Below, piece by piece: positions 23,973-33,150 of a stretch of 64,000 nucleotides of DNA. Origin of the DNA: TMP-86 sp039807285 (GTDB lineage: Bacteria > Pseudomonadota > Gammaproteobacteria > Steroidobacterales > Steroidobacteraceae). Made by a program: the position numbers and the translations under genes. The stretch's first letter is position 1. The number at the start of each line of letters is the position of its first letter. The stretch spans positions 62,001 through 126,000 of the forward strand of contig JBGAGK010000004.1 of the NCBI GenBank assembly GCA_044226785.1, read 5' to 3'. A model generated the notes under the pieces. The model ran no database searches. It was not told the DNA's origin and worked only from the letters and a program-made list of their open reading frames with translations.

Positions 23973-26249
23973 CTACTTGACCCGCAGCTTTACCGTGAGC
24001 CCGAAGGTCCGCGGCTCCGCTGGCACCCACTGGTCGAATCCGAACGCCGCCAGATCGAATGCCGCGGTCAGATACTGCTTGTCAGCCAGGTTCCGCCCCC
24101 ACAACGTCACGTTCACGCGTTCGTTACGGGTCACGTAACTGATGCGCGCGTTGCTCAGCCAGTACGCGCCCTGCGCCAGCAGCGGATCGTTGTTGACGCT
24201 GAAATACTGGTGCGATGCATATTTGCCATCGGCCTCCAGGGCCAGCTCGCCACCCGGCAATGGCCATGTATAGCGCATCAACAGATTGAAATTCGTTTTG
24301 GGTGCACTGGGCAACTGGCGACCGCTGAGATCTCCGCCCAGCGGACTGTCGAACTTGTCGAACTTGGAGTGGGTATAGCCGGCACCGGCCTGCACCAGCA
24401 GCGCAGACAGCGGTCGCCAGGCCAGTTCCAGCTCGGCACCGTACAAGCTGGAGGCCGCGGCGTTCGAGAGCTGCTGGAACGGCAGGCCGCCGGCGCCGGA
24501 GGCCAGCACGAACACCTGCTGATTGGTGAAGTCGTAATAGAACACATCGCCATTCAGGCGCAGCGCGCCGCCGGCAAGCTGCGACTTGAGTCCGATCTCG
24601 TAGCTCTTCAGCACCTCGGGATTCACCAGTGTGGCTTCGGCCTGGTCAAAGAAGGCGCCGCCGTTGAAGTTGCCGCTGTTGAAGCCGCGGGCGACACTGA
24701 CGTAACCCATCACCTCGTCGGCGAATTTGTAGTCGAAGGACACCCGGCCGCTCAGATTGTTCCAGCTCTTGTTGGCCGGAAAATCGATGGTCTGCACAAG
24801 TCCCAGCCGTGCCACATCCGACATGCCGACGAACGTCGCCGGCGTCACGGTGCTGACATCCGTGATGTAGGCCGCGTACTTGAGATCCTTCTTTTCATGC
24901 GTGAAGCGCAATCCCAGGGAGAGCTTCCCACGGGAGGACACGGCAAAATCCAGCGAACCGAATGCCGCATAGCTGTCCGTATCCATGCTGGAGCGCTGCC
25001 CGGCGCCTTCCGGCACGCCGCTCATGCCGGTCAGAAAGCCCGGACCGAACCCCGGCAGGGCAAAATGCGTGCTGCCTTCGAAATCCTCGTGGAAATAATA
25101 CAGGCCGGCGAGCCAGCGCCAGGAGGCGGAGTCGGCCGAGGTCAGGCGGATTTCCTGGCTGTACTGGTACGGGTGGCCCTCGTAGCTGCCGTGTACCACA
25201 TTCAGCGGGCTGGCATCGGTATCCTCATTGATCTGCGAGGTGTTGCGCTCGTACGCCGATACACTGGTGAGCGTGAACGCCGGCAGGGTCCAGTCCACCG
25301 TCAACGCGCCGCCGGCAGCCTGCACCCTCGCGAACTGGTTGGGCACATCCCAGGCGCCTTCGTGCAGATTGCGGCTGTCCGCGTAGCCGAAGTAGTCGGT
25401 ACAGCCGCTTCCCAGACCGGGACTTGGGCAAGGGCCACCGGTCGCAGGATTCACCAGGCCCACCTGCTTGTAGGGAATGAATCCGCCGTCGTCGCGGCTG
25501 CCGTGCACGTTGACCAGGAACTTGAGGTCATCGCGCGGTTCAAACAGGAACTGCGCCCGCCAGGCCAGCGTGTCCGTGGCTCCCGCGTCCGTGCCGTAGA
25601 GCAGGTTCCGTGACACACCATTGCGCTGCTGCGAGTCGACCGCGAATCGTGCTGCCGCATGCGCTCCCAGATCCACGCCGAGCGCGGCGCTCACATCCCG
25701 TTCGGAAAACATCCCCACGGTCAGGGTCAGGTCTCCGTCCAGCCCGCCGCCGATCACGGGCTTGCGGGTGATGGTACGGACCAGTCCGCCGGTGGTGTTT
25801 TGCCCGAACAGGTAGCCCTGCGGGCCTCGCGCGATCTCGACCCGGTCCACGTCGAACAGCTGTGCACCGTGTACAGCGGTCGAACTGAGATAGGTGTCAT
25901 CCACGTAAATGCCAACCTTGGAGTTGGCATTCGGATTGAATTGCGTCGAGCCGATGCCGCGGATGAAATACGCTGGCGCCGTGCGCGCGAATGAACCCTG
26001 CGTAGAGATGTTTGGCGCCAGCTCCACGAGATCACGCATTTGTGACACGCCCGCTGACGTCAGCTGTTCGCCCGAGATGGCAGTGATCGAAACGGGGATG
26101 TCCTGCGCGGACTCGGCCCGGCGTGTGGCCGTCACGATGACCTCTTCCAGCGCCTCCGCGTTCGTCGGCGGGGCCTGCGCAAGAACATCGGTGAACAACG
26201 CTGCAGCGCCGAGCAGCGCCCCACTCAGGGAACTTGATGCTGATCTCAT
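23973..26249 (-). CDS. TonB-dependent receptor of an orphan cytochrome operon
   Basis: This outer-membrane receptor is 758 aa. A signal peptide ends near VLAQAPP, a TonB box reads EEVIVTATRR, and the plug runs through SVQDIPVS-like and RGIGSTQFNPNANSKVGIYV segments. The receptor resembles the siderophore/terpenoid-like class rather than the sugar class seen at 7-10 kb. It ends in VKLRVK, without the usual C-terminal aromatic. ATG 26249 begins the signal peptide; the frame open to 26387 overlaps the upstream gene. It is co-transcribed with the beta-helix cytochrome gene (10-bp gap). Confidence 0.9.
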   Translation of the reverse strand: MRSASSSLSGALLGAAALFTDVLAQAPPTNAEALEEVIVTATRRAESAQDIPVSITAISGEQLTSAGVSQMRDLVELAPNISTQGSFARTAPAYFIRGIGSTQFNPNANSKVGIYVDDTYLSSTAVHGAQLFDVDRVEIARGPQGYLFGQNTTGGLVRTITRKPVIGGGLDGDLTLTVGMFSERDVSAALGVDLGAHAAARFAVDSQQRNGVSRNLLYGTDAGATDTLAWRAQFLFEPRDDLKFLVNVHGSRDDGGFIPYKQVGLVNPATGGPCPSPGLGSGCTDYFGYADSRNLHEGAWDVPNQFARVQAAGGALTVDWTLPAFTLTSVSAYERNTSQINEDTDASPLNVVHGSYEGHPYQYSQEIRLTSADSASWRWLAGLYYFHEDFEGSTHFALPGFGPGFLTGMSGVPEGAGQRSSMDTDSYAAFGSLDFAVSSRGKLSLGLRFTHEKKDLKYAAYITDVSTVTPATFVGMSDVARLGLVQTIDFPANKSWNNLSGRVSFDYKFADEVMGYVSVARGFNSGNFNGGAFFDQAEATLVNPEVLKSYEIGLKSQLAGGALRLNGDVFYYDFTNQQVFVLASGAGGLPFQQLSNAAASSLYGAELELAWRPLSALLVQAGAGYTHSKFDKFDSPLGGDLSGRQLPSAPKTNFNLLMRYTWPLPGGELALEADGKYASHQYFSVNNDPLLAQGAYWLSNARISYVTRNERVNVTLWGRNLADKQYLTAAFDLAAFGFDQWVPAEPRTFGLTVKLRVK

Positions 26250-26259
26250 GACCACCGCC

Positions 26260-27642
26260 TCAGTTGGACAGGTCGTTGAGGATGTACTGCGCCACCGCGA
26301 GCCGCAGATCGGCCGGCAGGTAATTCTGCGGCGGCATCTCGGGGTAGTCCTGCCGCTTGCGAGTGGGTTTGGCGATCCAGTCCGCAAGGGCTTTGGCGTT
26401 CTTCCCGTACAGCGCCTTGACGGTCACCATGGGTGGGCCGGTCAGCCGGGAATTGTACGTGTGGCAGCCCGTGCACACCGCCAGATACGTCATGCGACCC
26501 TTCTGCTCCGCGGTATACGCCGGCGCCTCCACGGGCTGTGCCGGACGCGCCGTCTTGAAATCTGCCGTGCTCGCGTCTTCGGGACAGTCCGCAAAGCGGT
26601 TCACACCCAGCGCCTGGAGCGAGGCCCGCCTGGCGATGCAGTTGTCATGGCCCTTGCCTGTGGCCAGCACATCGACGCCGCCCTTGTGCCCCGCTGCGTC
26701 CAGCATGCCCTTGACCGGATCATGGGGACTGACACCGTTGTCGATGAAGTCATTGCGCAGCACGCGGGTGCCGTCCGGATAAGGATCCATGCGCTCATCC
26801 GGGGTGGAAACGAAAAAGCCAGTGTCGGCGATCAGGATGCCCGCGCTCTGATTGTCGCGGATCAGGTTGTCCTCGATGGACGTATCATCGGCGCCAAGCA
26901 CCAGAATGCCCACGCCCGGAGGAGCGCCCGCGGTTATGGCGCCACGCGGTGCGAAATTCGCGATGTTGTTGGACACCACGAAATTGCGCCGGATGACCGA
27001 CTTCTCTGCCACTTTGACCGGCAGGCCCGGCAGCATGGTCAGCGCGATACCCATGACGTTGTCATGAACGTAGTTTCCCTCGATCAGGGAATTGCGTGAA
27101 TTCTCCGTCTCGATGCCGATGATGCTTTGCGAGGCCTCGTTGCTGATGATGTCCACACCGTCAGACATGCCAACATAGATGGCGGCATCCTCCGACTTGG
27201 TGACGAAGTTGTGTGCCACCAGACCGTTTTTCCCGAACTGCGGGAAAATCGCGTAGAAGCACGGACCCTCCACCACATTGTGGATGATCTGGTAGTTGTT
27301 CGAGCCCTGGGTCATGATGCCGTTGCCCTTGTAGCGGCGCACCCACAGGTTTTCGATCACCACCCCGTGTCCGGAGGCGAGCACGCCGTCGTTGAGCGTA
27401 CCCTCGCCGTCCAGCACCGGCCACTGACCCTCCTTGATTACGCCCCGCAACTGGATCCGGTCCTTGTCGATGAACACGGTTTCGCGATAGAGGCCCGGCA
27501 TGACCAGCACCGTGTCGCCTTCACGGGCACGGCTCACCGTCGCCTGGATGGATTCGCCCGGATTGACGACAAGCGTGGCCGCATCGGCCGCCCCTGTACC
27601 GATCATCGCCAGAACGCAGATCGCGCATCGCAAATCGAACAT
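26260..27642 (-). CDS. Parallel beta-helix repeat protein with C-terminal cytochrome c domain
   Basis: This 460-aa exported protein has a signal peptide ending near ADAATL. Residues about 22-350 form right-handed beta-helix repeats (repeated ...VIENLWVRRY, NVVEGPCFYAI, HNFVTKS, NSLIEGNYVHDN), as in the NosD/carbohydrate-binding-type family. The C-terminus is a small c-type cytochrome with heme motif C390-TG-C393-H394 and a likely distal Met436 in YPEMPP. A related beta-helix family of unknown function is known to occur beside, and sometimes fused to, cytochrome-like partners. It lies second-last before the receptor and SDR in this operon. Confidence 0.85.
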   Translation of the reverse strand: MFDLRCAICVLAMIGTGAADAATLVVNPGESIQATVSRAREGDTVLVMPGLYRETVFIDKDRIQLRGVIKEGQWPVLDGEGTLNDGVLASGHGVVIENLWVRRYKGNGIMTQGSNNYQIIHNVVEGPCFYAIFPQFGKNGLVAHNFVTKSEDAAIYVGMSDGVDIISNEASQSIIGIETENSRNSLIEGNYVHDNVMGIALTMLPGLPVKVAEKSVIRRNFVVSNNIANFAPRGAITAGAPPGVGILVLGADDTSIEDNLIRDNQSAGILIADTGFFVSTPDERMDPYPDGTRVLRNDFIDNGVSPHDPVKGMLDAAGHKGGVDVLATGKGHDNCIARRASLQALGVNRFADCPEDASTADFKTARPAQPVEAPAYTAEQKGRMTYLAVCTGCHTYNSRLTGPPMVTVKALYGKNAKALADWIAKPTRKRQDYPEMPPQNYLPADLRLAVAQYILNDLSN

Positions 27643-27682
27643 GGTCTGATACTCCTGCGTGAAAGCTTCCTGGATGGATGTG

Positions 27683-28657
27683 TCAGTAAGGTTTGCCGGT
27701 GATCGGGTCTACGCCACCGTGCATGTTTGCAGCGGTGGAAGCGCGGGTCAGCAATTCCGGGTGTTGCCTGAGCAGGGCATCGCGACGCTGATTCAGACGC
27801 TCGCGCAACGGTTCATCGCCCAGGCGCATGGACAGATCACGCGCGTTGCGCAGCTCGTCGACCAGGTTTTGCAGATCCGGCGGCTCCGCCTGCAGATCCG
27901 GCATCAATGCAAGCAGCGCCTTCGCGGCCGGCACATGGTGTTCCTGTGCCTGCACGAAAGCAGCGTAGCGCACCAGCGAAGGGTTCTTCGGTGCCACTTT
28001 CAATCCCTGCTCCAGAAGCCTTTGCGCCTCGTCCGCATCGCCCCCCATGAACTCCGGTAATTCGTAATACAGGCGCGCCAGCGCCAGGAGCGCACTTCCA
28101 CCCAGGAGCGACGGATCTGCGGCAGTGGCCTCCCTGAGCTGACCCATGGCCTGGCGTGAACCGGCAATCTGGGTCTTTGCGTCGACGGTCTTTGCGCCGG
28201 CGGAAAGCTGGAACAATGCGCGCGCCGCAAGTGCCGTGGGATCATGAGGCACCCCTGCAGCCACGCGACCGTCGAGAATACGGCCCTGCGCCACGGCGTG
28301 CTCGAGCCGTGCGGCCCACTCCGGCTGGCGGATGCCGTACAGGTCAAAGTCCCAGAGCGTGTTGATCGAATCGATGTACTCGGTCGTGACCAGCAGTGCC
28401 TGCACGTTCAGGGCCAGATCCCCCGGCGCCGCCTGCGCGGCTTCGAAGAACAGGTCAGCCGAGCAGCCAAATTTGTTCTTGTCGTACTTGGCCGGATACA
28501 GCTTCGCCGCTTCCTGCAGCAATGCCGCACCCGCCGGCTTCGGACAGGGATACACCGCGTCCCTGGCCGAATCCTCGACCCGGCCCTGCGCAAGCGCAGG
28601 GCCCGTTCCCGCAGCCAGCAGCAGCCATGTCGCGCTCACCCATGCACATCGGTTCAT
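27683..28657 (-). CDS. TPR/alpha-solenoid exported protein, TatT-like
   Basis: This 324-aa protein has a signal peptide ending at ALAQG. The body is helical, with TPR-like pairs (LAARALFQLSAGAK, LLALARLYYELPEFMGGD, AQRLLEQGLKVAPKNPSLVRYAAF). The segment ELPEFMGGDADEAQRLLE matches the TRAP-transporter-associated TatT family, which holds small lipophilic ligands in the periplasm. ATG 28657 has GGAGGTG just upstream. It starts 5 bp after the stop of the tetraheme cytochrome gene. A periplasmic carrier role for the operon's substrate is an inference. Confidence 0.75.
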   Translation of the reverse strand: MNRCAWVSATWLLLAAGTGPALAQGRVEDSARDAVYPCPKPAGAALLQEAAKLYPAKYDKNKFGCSADLFFEAAQAAPGDLALNVQALLVTTEYIDSINTLWDFDLYGIRQPEWAARLEHAVAQGRILDGRVAAGVPHDPTALAARALFQLSAGAKTVDAKTQIAGSRQAMGQLREATAADPSLLGGSALLALARLYYELPEFMGGDADEAQRLLEQGLKVAPKNPSLVRYAAFVQAQEHHVPAAKALLALMPDLQAEPPDLQNLVDELRNARDLSMRLGDEPLRERLNQRRDALLRQHPELLTRASTAANMHGGVDPITGKPY

Positions 28658-28662
28658 GTGAA

Positions 28663-30483
28663 TCACCTCCCTGTCGTACTTGATGTGGAACGCCGTGCCA
28701 CGCGTACGATCTCGCCCGGCAGCGGCAGCCCGGAGGGCAGCCGGACTGGAATCGCCGGCATCATCGATTCGTCCGTCAAGGTCAGCAGAAACGCCACCAG
28801 CGCGCGTTGCTCGGCCTCGCTCAACGTCGGGCCCTTCATGGCGATATGCCACTGAACTTCCAGGTGCTCACCGGCGGGTACCGCATGGCCTGCAGTGTCA
28901 TTGTAGAAGCGGATCACATCTGAAAGGTTCGCAAACTGACCTGCCTGAAAATATGGCGCAGTGAGCGCTATGTTTCGCAGGGTAGGTACCTTGAAGGCGC
29001 CGCGCATCACAGCCTCGTGCGTCACAGTCTCGACACCCGCGTCGTACGGCTGCCCGGGACTTGCTGGCGCCCCGACCACCGCCACGTCTCCGCTGGTGAA
29101 CAGGGGCGGCATGTGGCACTGCGAGCAGCGCGCAACAAACCCGCGGAAGATGTTGTAGCCGGCGATTTCCTCCGCGTTCAGGGCCGATTGATCGCCGAAG
29201 GCATAACGATCGTAGCGGCTGTTGAATGACACGAGGGAAGACTCGAACGCTGCAAGCGCCCCGGTTACCTCGCTGGTCAGAATGGGCTGCCCGGGCGAGC
29301 GCTTGAATGCCTGCGCGAACAGGCTGCGATATGTCTTGCTTGCGTTCAGCGCTGCCTCGAGCGAAGCTGGCGTACCCGCCATTTCATCAGCGGAAAACAG
29401 CGGGCCACTCGCCTGCGCCTGGAGCGAGTCCGCCCGGGCGTCCCAGAACAGTCGCGGCAGGAAGCCGACATTCCACAGCGTGGGAGCATTGCGCGCCAGG
29501 ATCACGCGGCGAGAGACCCCCCTGGCATCCTGCAGCGTGTGGCCGAGACTCCGGGCACGACCGTCCGCGAAACCCATGTCCGGCCGATGACAGCTGGCAC
29601 AGGCCAATGAGCGGTCCCCGGAAAGCAGCGGATCGAAAAACAGGTAGCGACCCAGGTCGATCTGTTCCGGCGAATAGGCCGCGCGCATTGGCGGGAGCGG
29701 AGCCCGCAGTCCGCCATGTCCCGCAGGCAGATCGTACAATTCGTAAAGACTGCGGAACACGCACAGTCCGTCCCGCTTTTCGAAACTCGGAGGGCATCGG
29801 TCGCTCAGCTTCATCGACGCGGCCGGAGCGCTTCCAGGCACACTCAGCGACTGGACATAGCTCACTACATCGCGCAGCGCCTGCGGATTGCCCAATGAAC
29901 GTGCCATGGCACGCATCTGCGCGCCATCTGTATCCCCGGCAGAGGCCCCGCGCCGGCCATCGCGAAAATCCTCCAGCTGCCGCAGCAGATACCAGTCGGC
30001 CTGACCGGCCAGTGCGGGCGAGTTCAGCTGTGGATTGCCTCGCGCATTCTCGCCATGGCATGCAATGCAGGTGCGAAACAGCTCCTTGCCCCGGCCCGCG
30101 TTGCCGCGCACAGTGGCATCGGGAACAGGCACCGCGGGGAGCGAGGCAACATATTGCGAGACGGCTGCGACCTGCGACTCGTCCTGAAGCAGCGCGGCCA
30201 TGTCGCGCATGGCGCGGCCCGGGGATCCTTCCGCACCTTCCCCGCGCAGACCCTGCCTGAAATTGTTCATCTGCCGTGTCAGATACCCGGCATCCAGCCC
30301 CGCAAGCGCAGGTGCATTCAGTGCCCGGTTACCTTCGGCGCCGACTCCATGACATGACTCGCAGACCGCGAACAGGCTCTTGCCCGGCAGGTCGCCGGCA
30401 GACCCGCTCGCTGGCACGCAAGCGCCTGTCAGCACGCCCAGCAGGGCGAACAGACCTCCTGGCGGCGACCGGCGAATCGTCAA
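28663..30483 (-). CDS. Tetraheme cytochrome: two cytochrome c domains fused to a MauG/CcpA-type peroxidase
   Basis: This 606-aa exported protein has four heme c sites: CESCH (41-45), CIACH (139-143), CASCH (295-299) and CSQCH (453-457). The first two belong to cytochrome c4-like domains with GYLTRQM/WYLLRQL segments. The last two form a di-heme peroxidase/MauG unit (FFDPLLSG...ACASCHRPDMGFADG; TPTLRN-like FKVPTLRNIALTAPYF). The N-terminal signal contains Cys22, which could be lipidated, though the motif is not ideal. It is the first gene of the operon and divergent from a tetR gene. The fused electron-donor domains suggest a self-supplied oxidase or peroxidase. Confidence 0.88.
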   Translation of the reverse strand: MTIRRSPPGGLFALLGVLTGACVPASGSAGDLPGKSLFAVCESCHGVGAEGNRALNAPALAGLDAGYLTRQMNNFRQGLRGEGAEGSPGRAMRDMAALLQDESQVAAVSQYVASLPAVPVPDATVRGNAGRGKELFRTCIACHGENARGNPQLNSPALAGQADWYLLRQLEDFRDGRRGASAGDTDGAQMRAMARSLGNPQALRDVVSYVQSLSVPGSAPAASMKLSDRCPPSFEKRDGLCVFRSLYELYDLPAGHGGLRAPLPPMRAAYSPEQIDLGRYLFFDPLLSGDRSLACASCHRPDMGFADGRARSLGHTLQDARGVSRRVILARNAPTLWNVGFLPRLFWDARADSLQAQASGPLFSADEMAGTPASLEAALNASKTYRSLFAQAFKRSPGQPILTSEVTGALAAFESSLVSFNSRYDRYAFGDQSALNAEEIAGYNIFRGFVARCSQCHMPPLFTSGDVAVVGAPASPGQPYDAGVETVTHEAVMRGAFKVPTLRNIALTAPYFQAGQFANLSDVIRFYNDTAGHAVPAGEHLEVQWHIAMKGPTLSEAEQRALVAFLLTLTDESMMPAIPVRLPSGLPLPGEIVRVARRSTSSTTGR

Positions 30484-30504
30484 GTTGCCTCCCCTGATTC
30501 GAAT

Positions 30505-30522
30505 ACTCGAATATATTCGAGT
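30505..30522. promoter_or_regulatory. Perfect 18-bp palindrome, likely TetR operator
   Basis: ACTCGAATA and TATTCGAGT form an uninterrupted perfect palindrome in the 66-bp gap between the divergent tetraheme cytochrome and tetR genes. A partial third copy (ATTCGAAT, 30498-30505) abuts it. Size and position fit a TetR-family operator covering both promoters. Confidence 0.75.
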
Positions 30523-30549
30523 TACTCGCGTTGACTGTAGGAGAGGCCC

Positions 30550-31215
30550 ATGTCACTGTCAAGCATGCGCAGACGCGTTACTGCCGGGCGCACCGGCTGG
30601 ACCCAGCGCCGCGGGGAACTGCGTCGCAGTGCCTTGCTGGATGCCGCTTCACGCCTGCTCGTGACACACGAGATCGACGATGTGTCCCTGGAGGACATCG
30701 CACGACAGGCCCACATACCCGTTGCTTCGGCCTATCACTTCTACCAGGATCGTGATGCACTGTTCGCAGCGCTTGCGGCCCGGCTTTCGGACCGGATAGC
30801 GGCGATCATGGCCAGACCCTATCTGCCCGCGCAACGCAAGGACTGGCGCACCCTGATCAAGACCGCCCTCCGTCGTGTCACCCGCTACTACTCCGGCGAT
30901 CCGGCGGCGCGCAAGCTCCTGCTCGACGGCAAGACACCGCCCGAGATCAAGCTGGCGGAGCGGCTGCGCGACCGGTCCATCGGCGCGCTGATGGAGGGCA
31001 TCTTCGAACAGCATTTCGAACTGCCGGCCTTTGCCGGGCGCACCACCGTCTTCTTCCACACCGTGGAAATTGCCGACCTGCTCCTGCAGTTGTCGGTCAT
31101 GCAGCATCGGCGCATTACACCGGCGATGGAACGCCATGCGCTGATCGCCTGCAGCGCTTACCTGCAGACATTCCTGCCTGAACATTTGCCACCGGGCAGG
31201 ACACAGCAACGATGA
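30550..31215 (+). CDS. TetR/AcrR-family transcriptional regulator
   Basis: This 221-aa protein has an N-terminal helix-turn-helix (RRSALLDAASRLL, VSLEDIARQAHIPVASAYHFYQDRDALF) and an all-helical effector domain without a recognisable ligand signature. ATG 30550 follows GGAGAGG. It is divergent from the cytochrome/TonB-receptor operon, with a perfect palindrome between, so it probably represses that operon and itself. The amidohydrolase gene follows 140 bp downstream and may also be under its control. Confidence 0.9.
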   Translation: MSLSSMRRRVTAGRTGWTQRRGELRRSALLDAASRLLVTHEIDDVSLEDIARQAHIPVASAYHFYQDRDALFAALAARLSDRIAAIMARPYLPAQRKDWRTLIKTALRRVTRYYSGDPAARKLLLDGKTPPEIKLAERLRDRSIGALMEGIFEQHFELPAFAGRTTVFFHTVEIADLLLQLSVMQHRRITPAMERHALIACSAYLQTFLPEHLPPGRTQQR

Positions 31216-31290
31216 GGCTCACACTCGATCAAGCCTGAGCGGTCCTCGGGATGCTCTCCGGGCAGCGGCCCCCTGGGCATGTGCCTGCGG

Positions 31291-31309
31291 TGCGCAATTG
31301 CGCAATTGC
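31291..31309. promoter_or_regulatory. Tandem GCAATTGC palindromes before the amidohydrolase gene
   Basis: GCAATTGC occurs back to back at 31294-31301 and 31302-31309, inside a 14-bp palindrome TGCGCAATTGCGCA (31291-31304). It lies about 50 bp upstream of the amidohydrolase start. It differs from the TetR palindrome, so it may bind another regulator or be a chance structure. Confidence 0.35.
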
Positions 31310-31355
31310 ACCCGACAATGCGAACATCCCGCACCACGCCATCCGAGGAGCCGCC

Positions 31356-33065
31356 ATGATCTCCATGCATCGCTTCCGCCTTCCCGCCGCGCTTGTCTTG
31401 ACCCTGCTGTTCGCTGCTGGGGCGCATGCACGGGACATGATCCTGACCCACGCGAAGATCTTCACGGCGAACGCTCACCAGCCCTACGCCGAGGCGGTGT
31501 CCGTCCGGGACGGCAAGATCGTGGCCGTGGGCAGCCGGCAGGATGTCAATGCCAGTGTCGGAACCGATGCACAGGTCGTGGACCTGGACGGGAAGACCCT
31601 GCTGCCCGGTCTCATCGATGCCCACATCCACGCGGTTTATGGCGGCGTAGACCTTCTGTCCGCGGACGCCAAGGATGGGATTCACTCCATCGATGCGCTG
31701 GCGGAATTCGCTGCCGAGGCAAAGCGGACCGGCCGCGGCATGAGCGGCAACGTGCTGGTGGTTTCCGGTGTGCCACTGTCGATCTGGTCGCAGATCCCGG
31801 CCCTGAATGCGAAGTTCAACAGCGGCGAGTTTGCAGGGCAGCCTGTGTACCTGCATGGCATGGACGGCCATACCGGCTGGTCCAACCTCGCGTTGCGCAA
31901 GCTCGCCGGCCTGAACAAGGCATTCATCAGCAAGCTCCCCGGGGAGAAGCACAAGTACTATGGCCTGGAAAAAGACCTCACGCCCAATGGCTTCACGGTC
32001 GATGAAGGGCAGGATGTCGTGAGGCGAAAGATTCCGTCGCCGAATGCCGCAAAATACCTGGCGGGCGCCCGTGCCGCGGTGGAGTACCTGCACAGCATCG
32101 GCATCACCTCATGGCTCGATCCGATCGTCGATGATGCCATCCTCACGGCCTACCGGGACCTGGCTGCCTCCGGCGGACTGACTGCGCATGTGGCCGGACT
32201 GCCCCGGGTCCGGCCGAATGATCCGGATCCCCTCAAGCAGGCGTTGGCCCTTCGGGCGAAGTTCGGCAACATCCCGAATCTCACCATGCCCGGCGTAAAG
32301 GTGTTTGCCGACGGTGTGGTCGAGTACCCGTCGCAGAGCGCCGCCATGACCGCGCCTTACTCCAACACCGGCAAAATGGGCGATCTGCTGTTCACGCCGG
32401 AGAATTTTGCGAAGCTGTGCATCGAAGCGGACCGGCAGGGCCTGATCGTCCATACCCATGCCATCGGCGACCTGGCCGTCCATGAAACACTGAACGGCTA
32501 CGCGGCGGCGCGCAAGGCCAACGGCAACAGCGGCCTGCCGCACACCATCACGCATCTGCAGTTCGTGCGTCCGGAAGATTTCGACCGTTTCAAGGCGCTG
32601 GGCGTCATCGCCGCCTATCAGCTGCTCTGGGCTGAATACGGCACCGACACCATCGATCTGGTCAAGCCGTACGTGACTGCCGACATCTATCCCTGGCAGT
32701 ATCCGGCGCGTTCCATGCTCGACGCGGGTGCCGTCATCGCGGGCGCCAGTGACTGGCCGGTCTCCACACCGGAACCATTCAAGGCGATCTACCAGGCCGA
32801 GACCCGGATGGGCGAATGGCACGGCAAGATGGGCGCGCTGGACCCGGGCGAAGACATGCCACGTGAGGCCATGCTGTATGCCTATACCATCAATGCGGCT
32901 CGCGCCATGCGGCAGGAAGCGAACATCGGATCGATAGAGCCGGGCAAGGCAGCCGATTTTGCCCTGCTGGACCGGGACGTCCTCACGGTGCCTGCCGAGC
33001 AGATGCGTGATACCCGCGTGCTTCGGACCATGGTCGCCGGAAACTGGGTGTACGAGGCCAAATGA
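31356..33065 (+). CDS. Exported YtcJ-like amidohydrolase (amidohydrolase family 3)
   Basis: This 569-aa metal-dependent hydrolase has a signal peptide ending at AHARD. The conserved N-terminal beta domain (ILTHAKIFTANA) leads to the metal motif LIDAHIHAVYGG, a later HTHAIGD and the C-terminal ASDWPVSTPEPF. The frame closes with the usual IGSIEPGKAADFALLDRD. ATG 31356 has GAGGAG upstream. The family hydrolyses amide or related bonds, but substrates are mostly unknown. Its location between the tetR gene and the M48 lipoprotein suggests it may belong to the orphan cytochrome/TonB system, which is not proven. Confidence 0.88.
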   Translation: MISMHRFRLPAALVLTLLFAAGAHARDMILTHAKIFTANAHQPYAEAVSVRDGKIVAVGSRQDVNASVGTDAQVVDLDGKTLLPGLIDAHIHAVYGGVDLLSADAKDGIHSIDALAEFAAEAKRTGRGMSGNVLVVSGVPLSIWSQIPALNAKFNSGEFAGQPVYLHGMDGHTGWSNLALRKLAGLNKAFISKLPGEKHKYYGLEKDLTPNGFTVDEGQDVVRRKIPSPNAAKYLAGARAAVEYLHSIGITSWLDPIVDDAILTAYRDLAASGGLTAHVAGLPRVRPNDPDPLKQALALRAKFGNIPNLTMPGVKVFADGVVEYPSQSAAMTAPYSNTGKMGDLLFTPENFAKLCIEADRQGLIVHTHAIGDLAVHETLNGYAAARKANGNSGLPHTITHLQFVRPEDFDRFKALGVIAAYQLLWAEYGTDTIDLVKPYVTADIYPWQYPARSMLDAGAVIAGASDWPVSTPEPFKAIYQAETRMGEWHGKMGALDPGEDMPREAMLYAYTINAARAMRQEANIGSIEPGKAADFALLDRDVLTVPAEQMRDTRVLRTMVAGNWVYEAK

Positions 33066-33150
33066 CCTGGGCCGGCGGGACCGAAGAACTTCGTTTCCGC
33101 CGACCTCCTCGCGCAATGACAGGAGGCCCGTCTCCGGCGAGCGGGCGCTC

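Noticed and set aside
23730..25613. 627-codon plus-strand frame inside the second TonB receptor
   Set aside because: Shadow of the receptor gene; no signal peptide, motif or ribosome site that makes sense.
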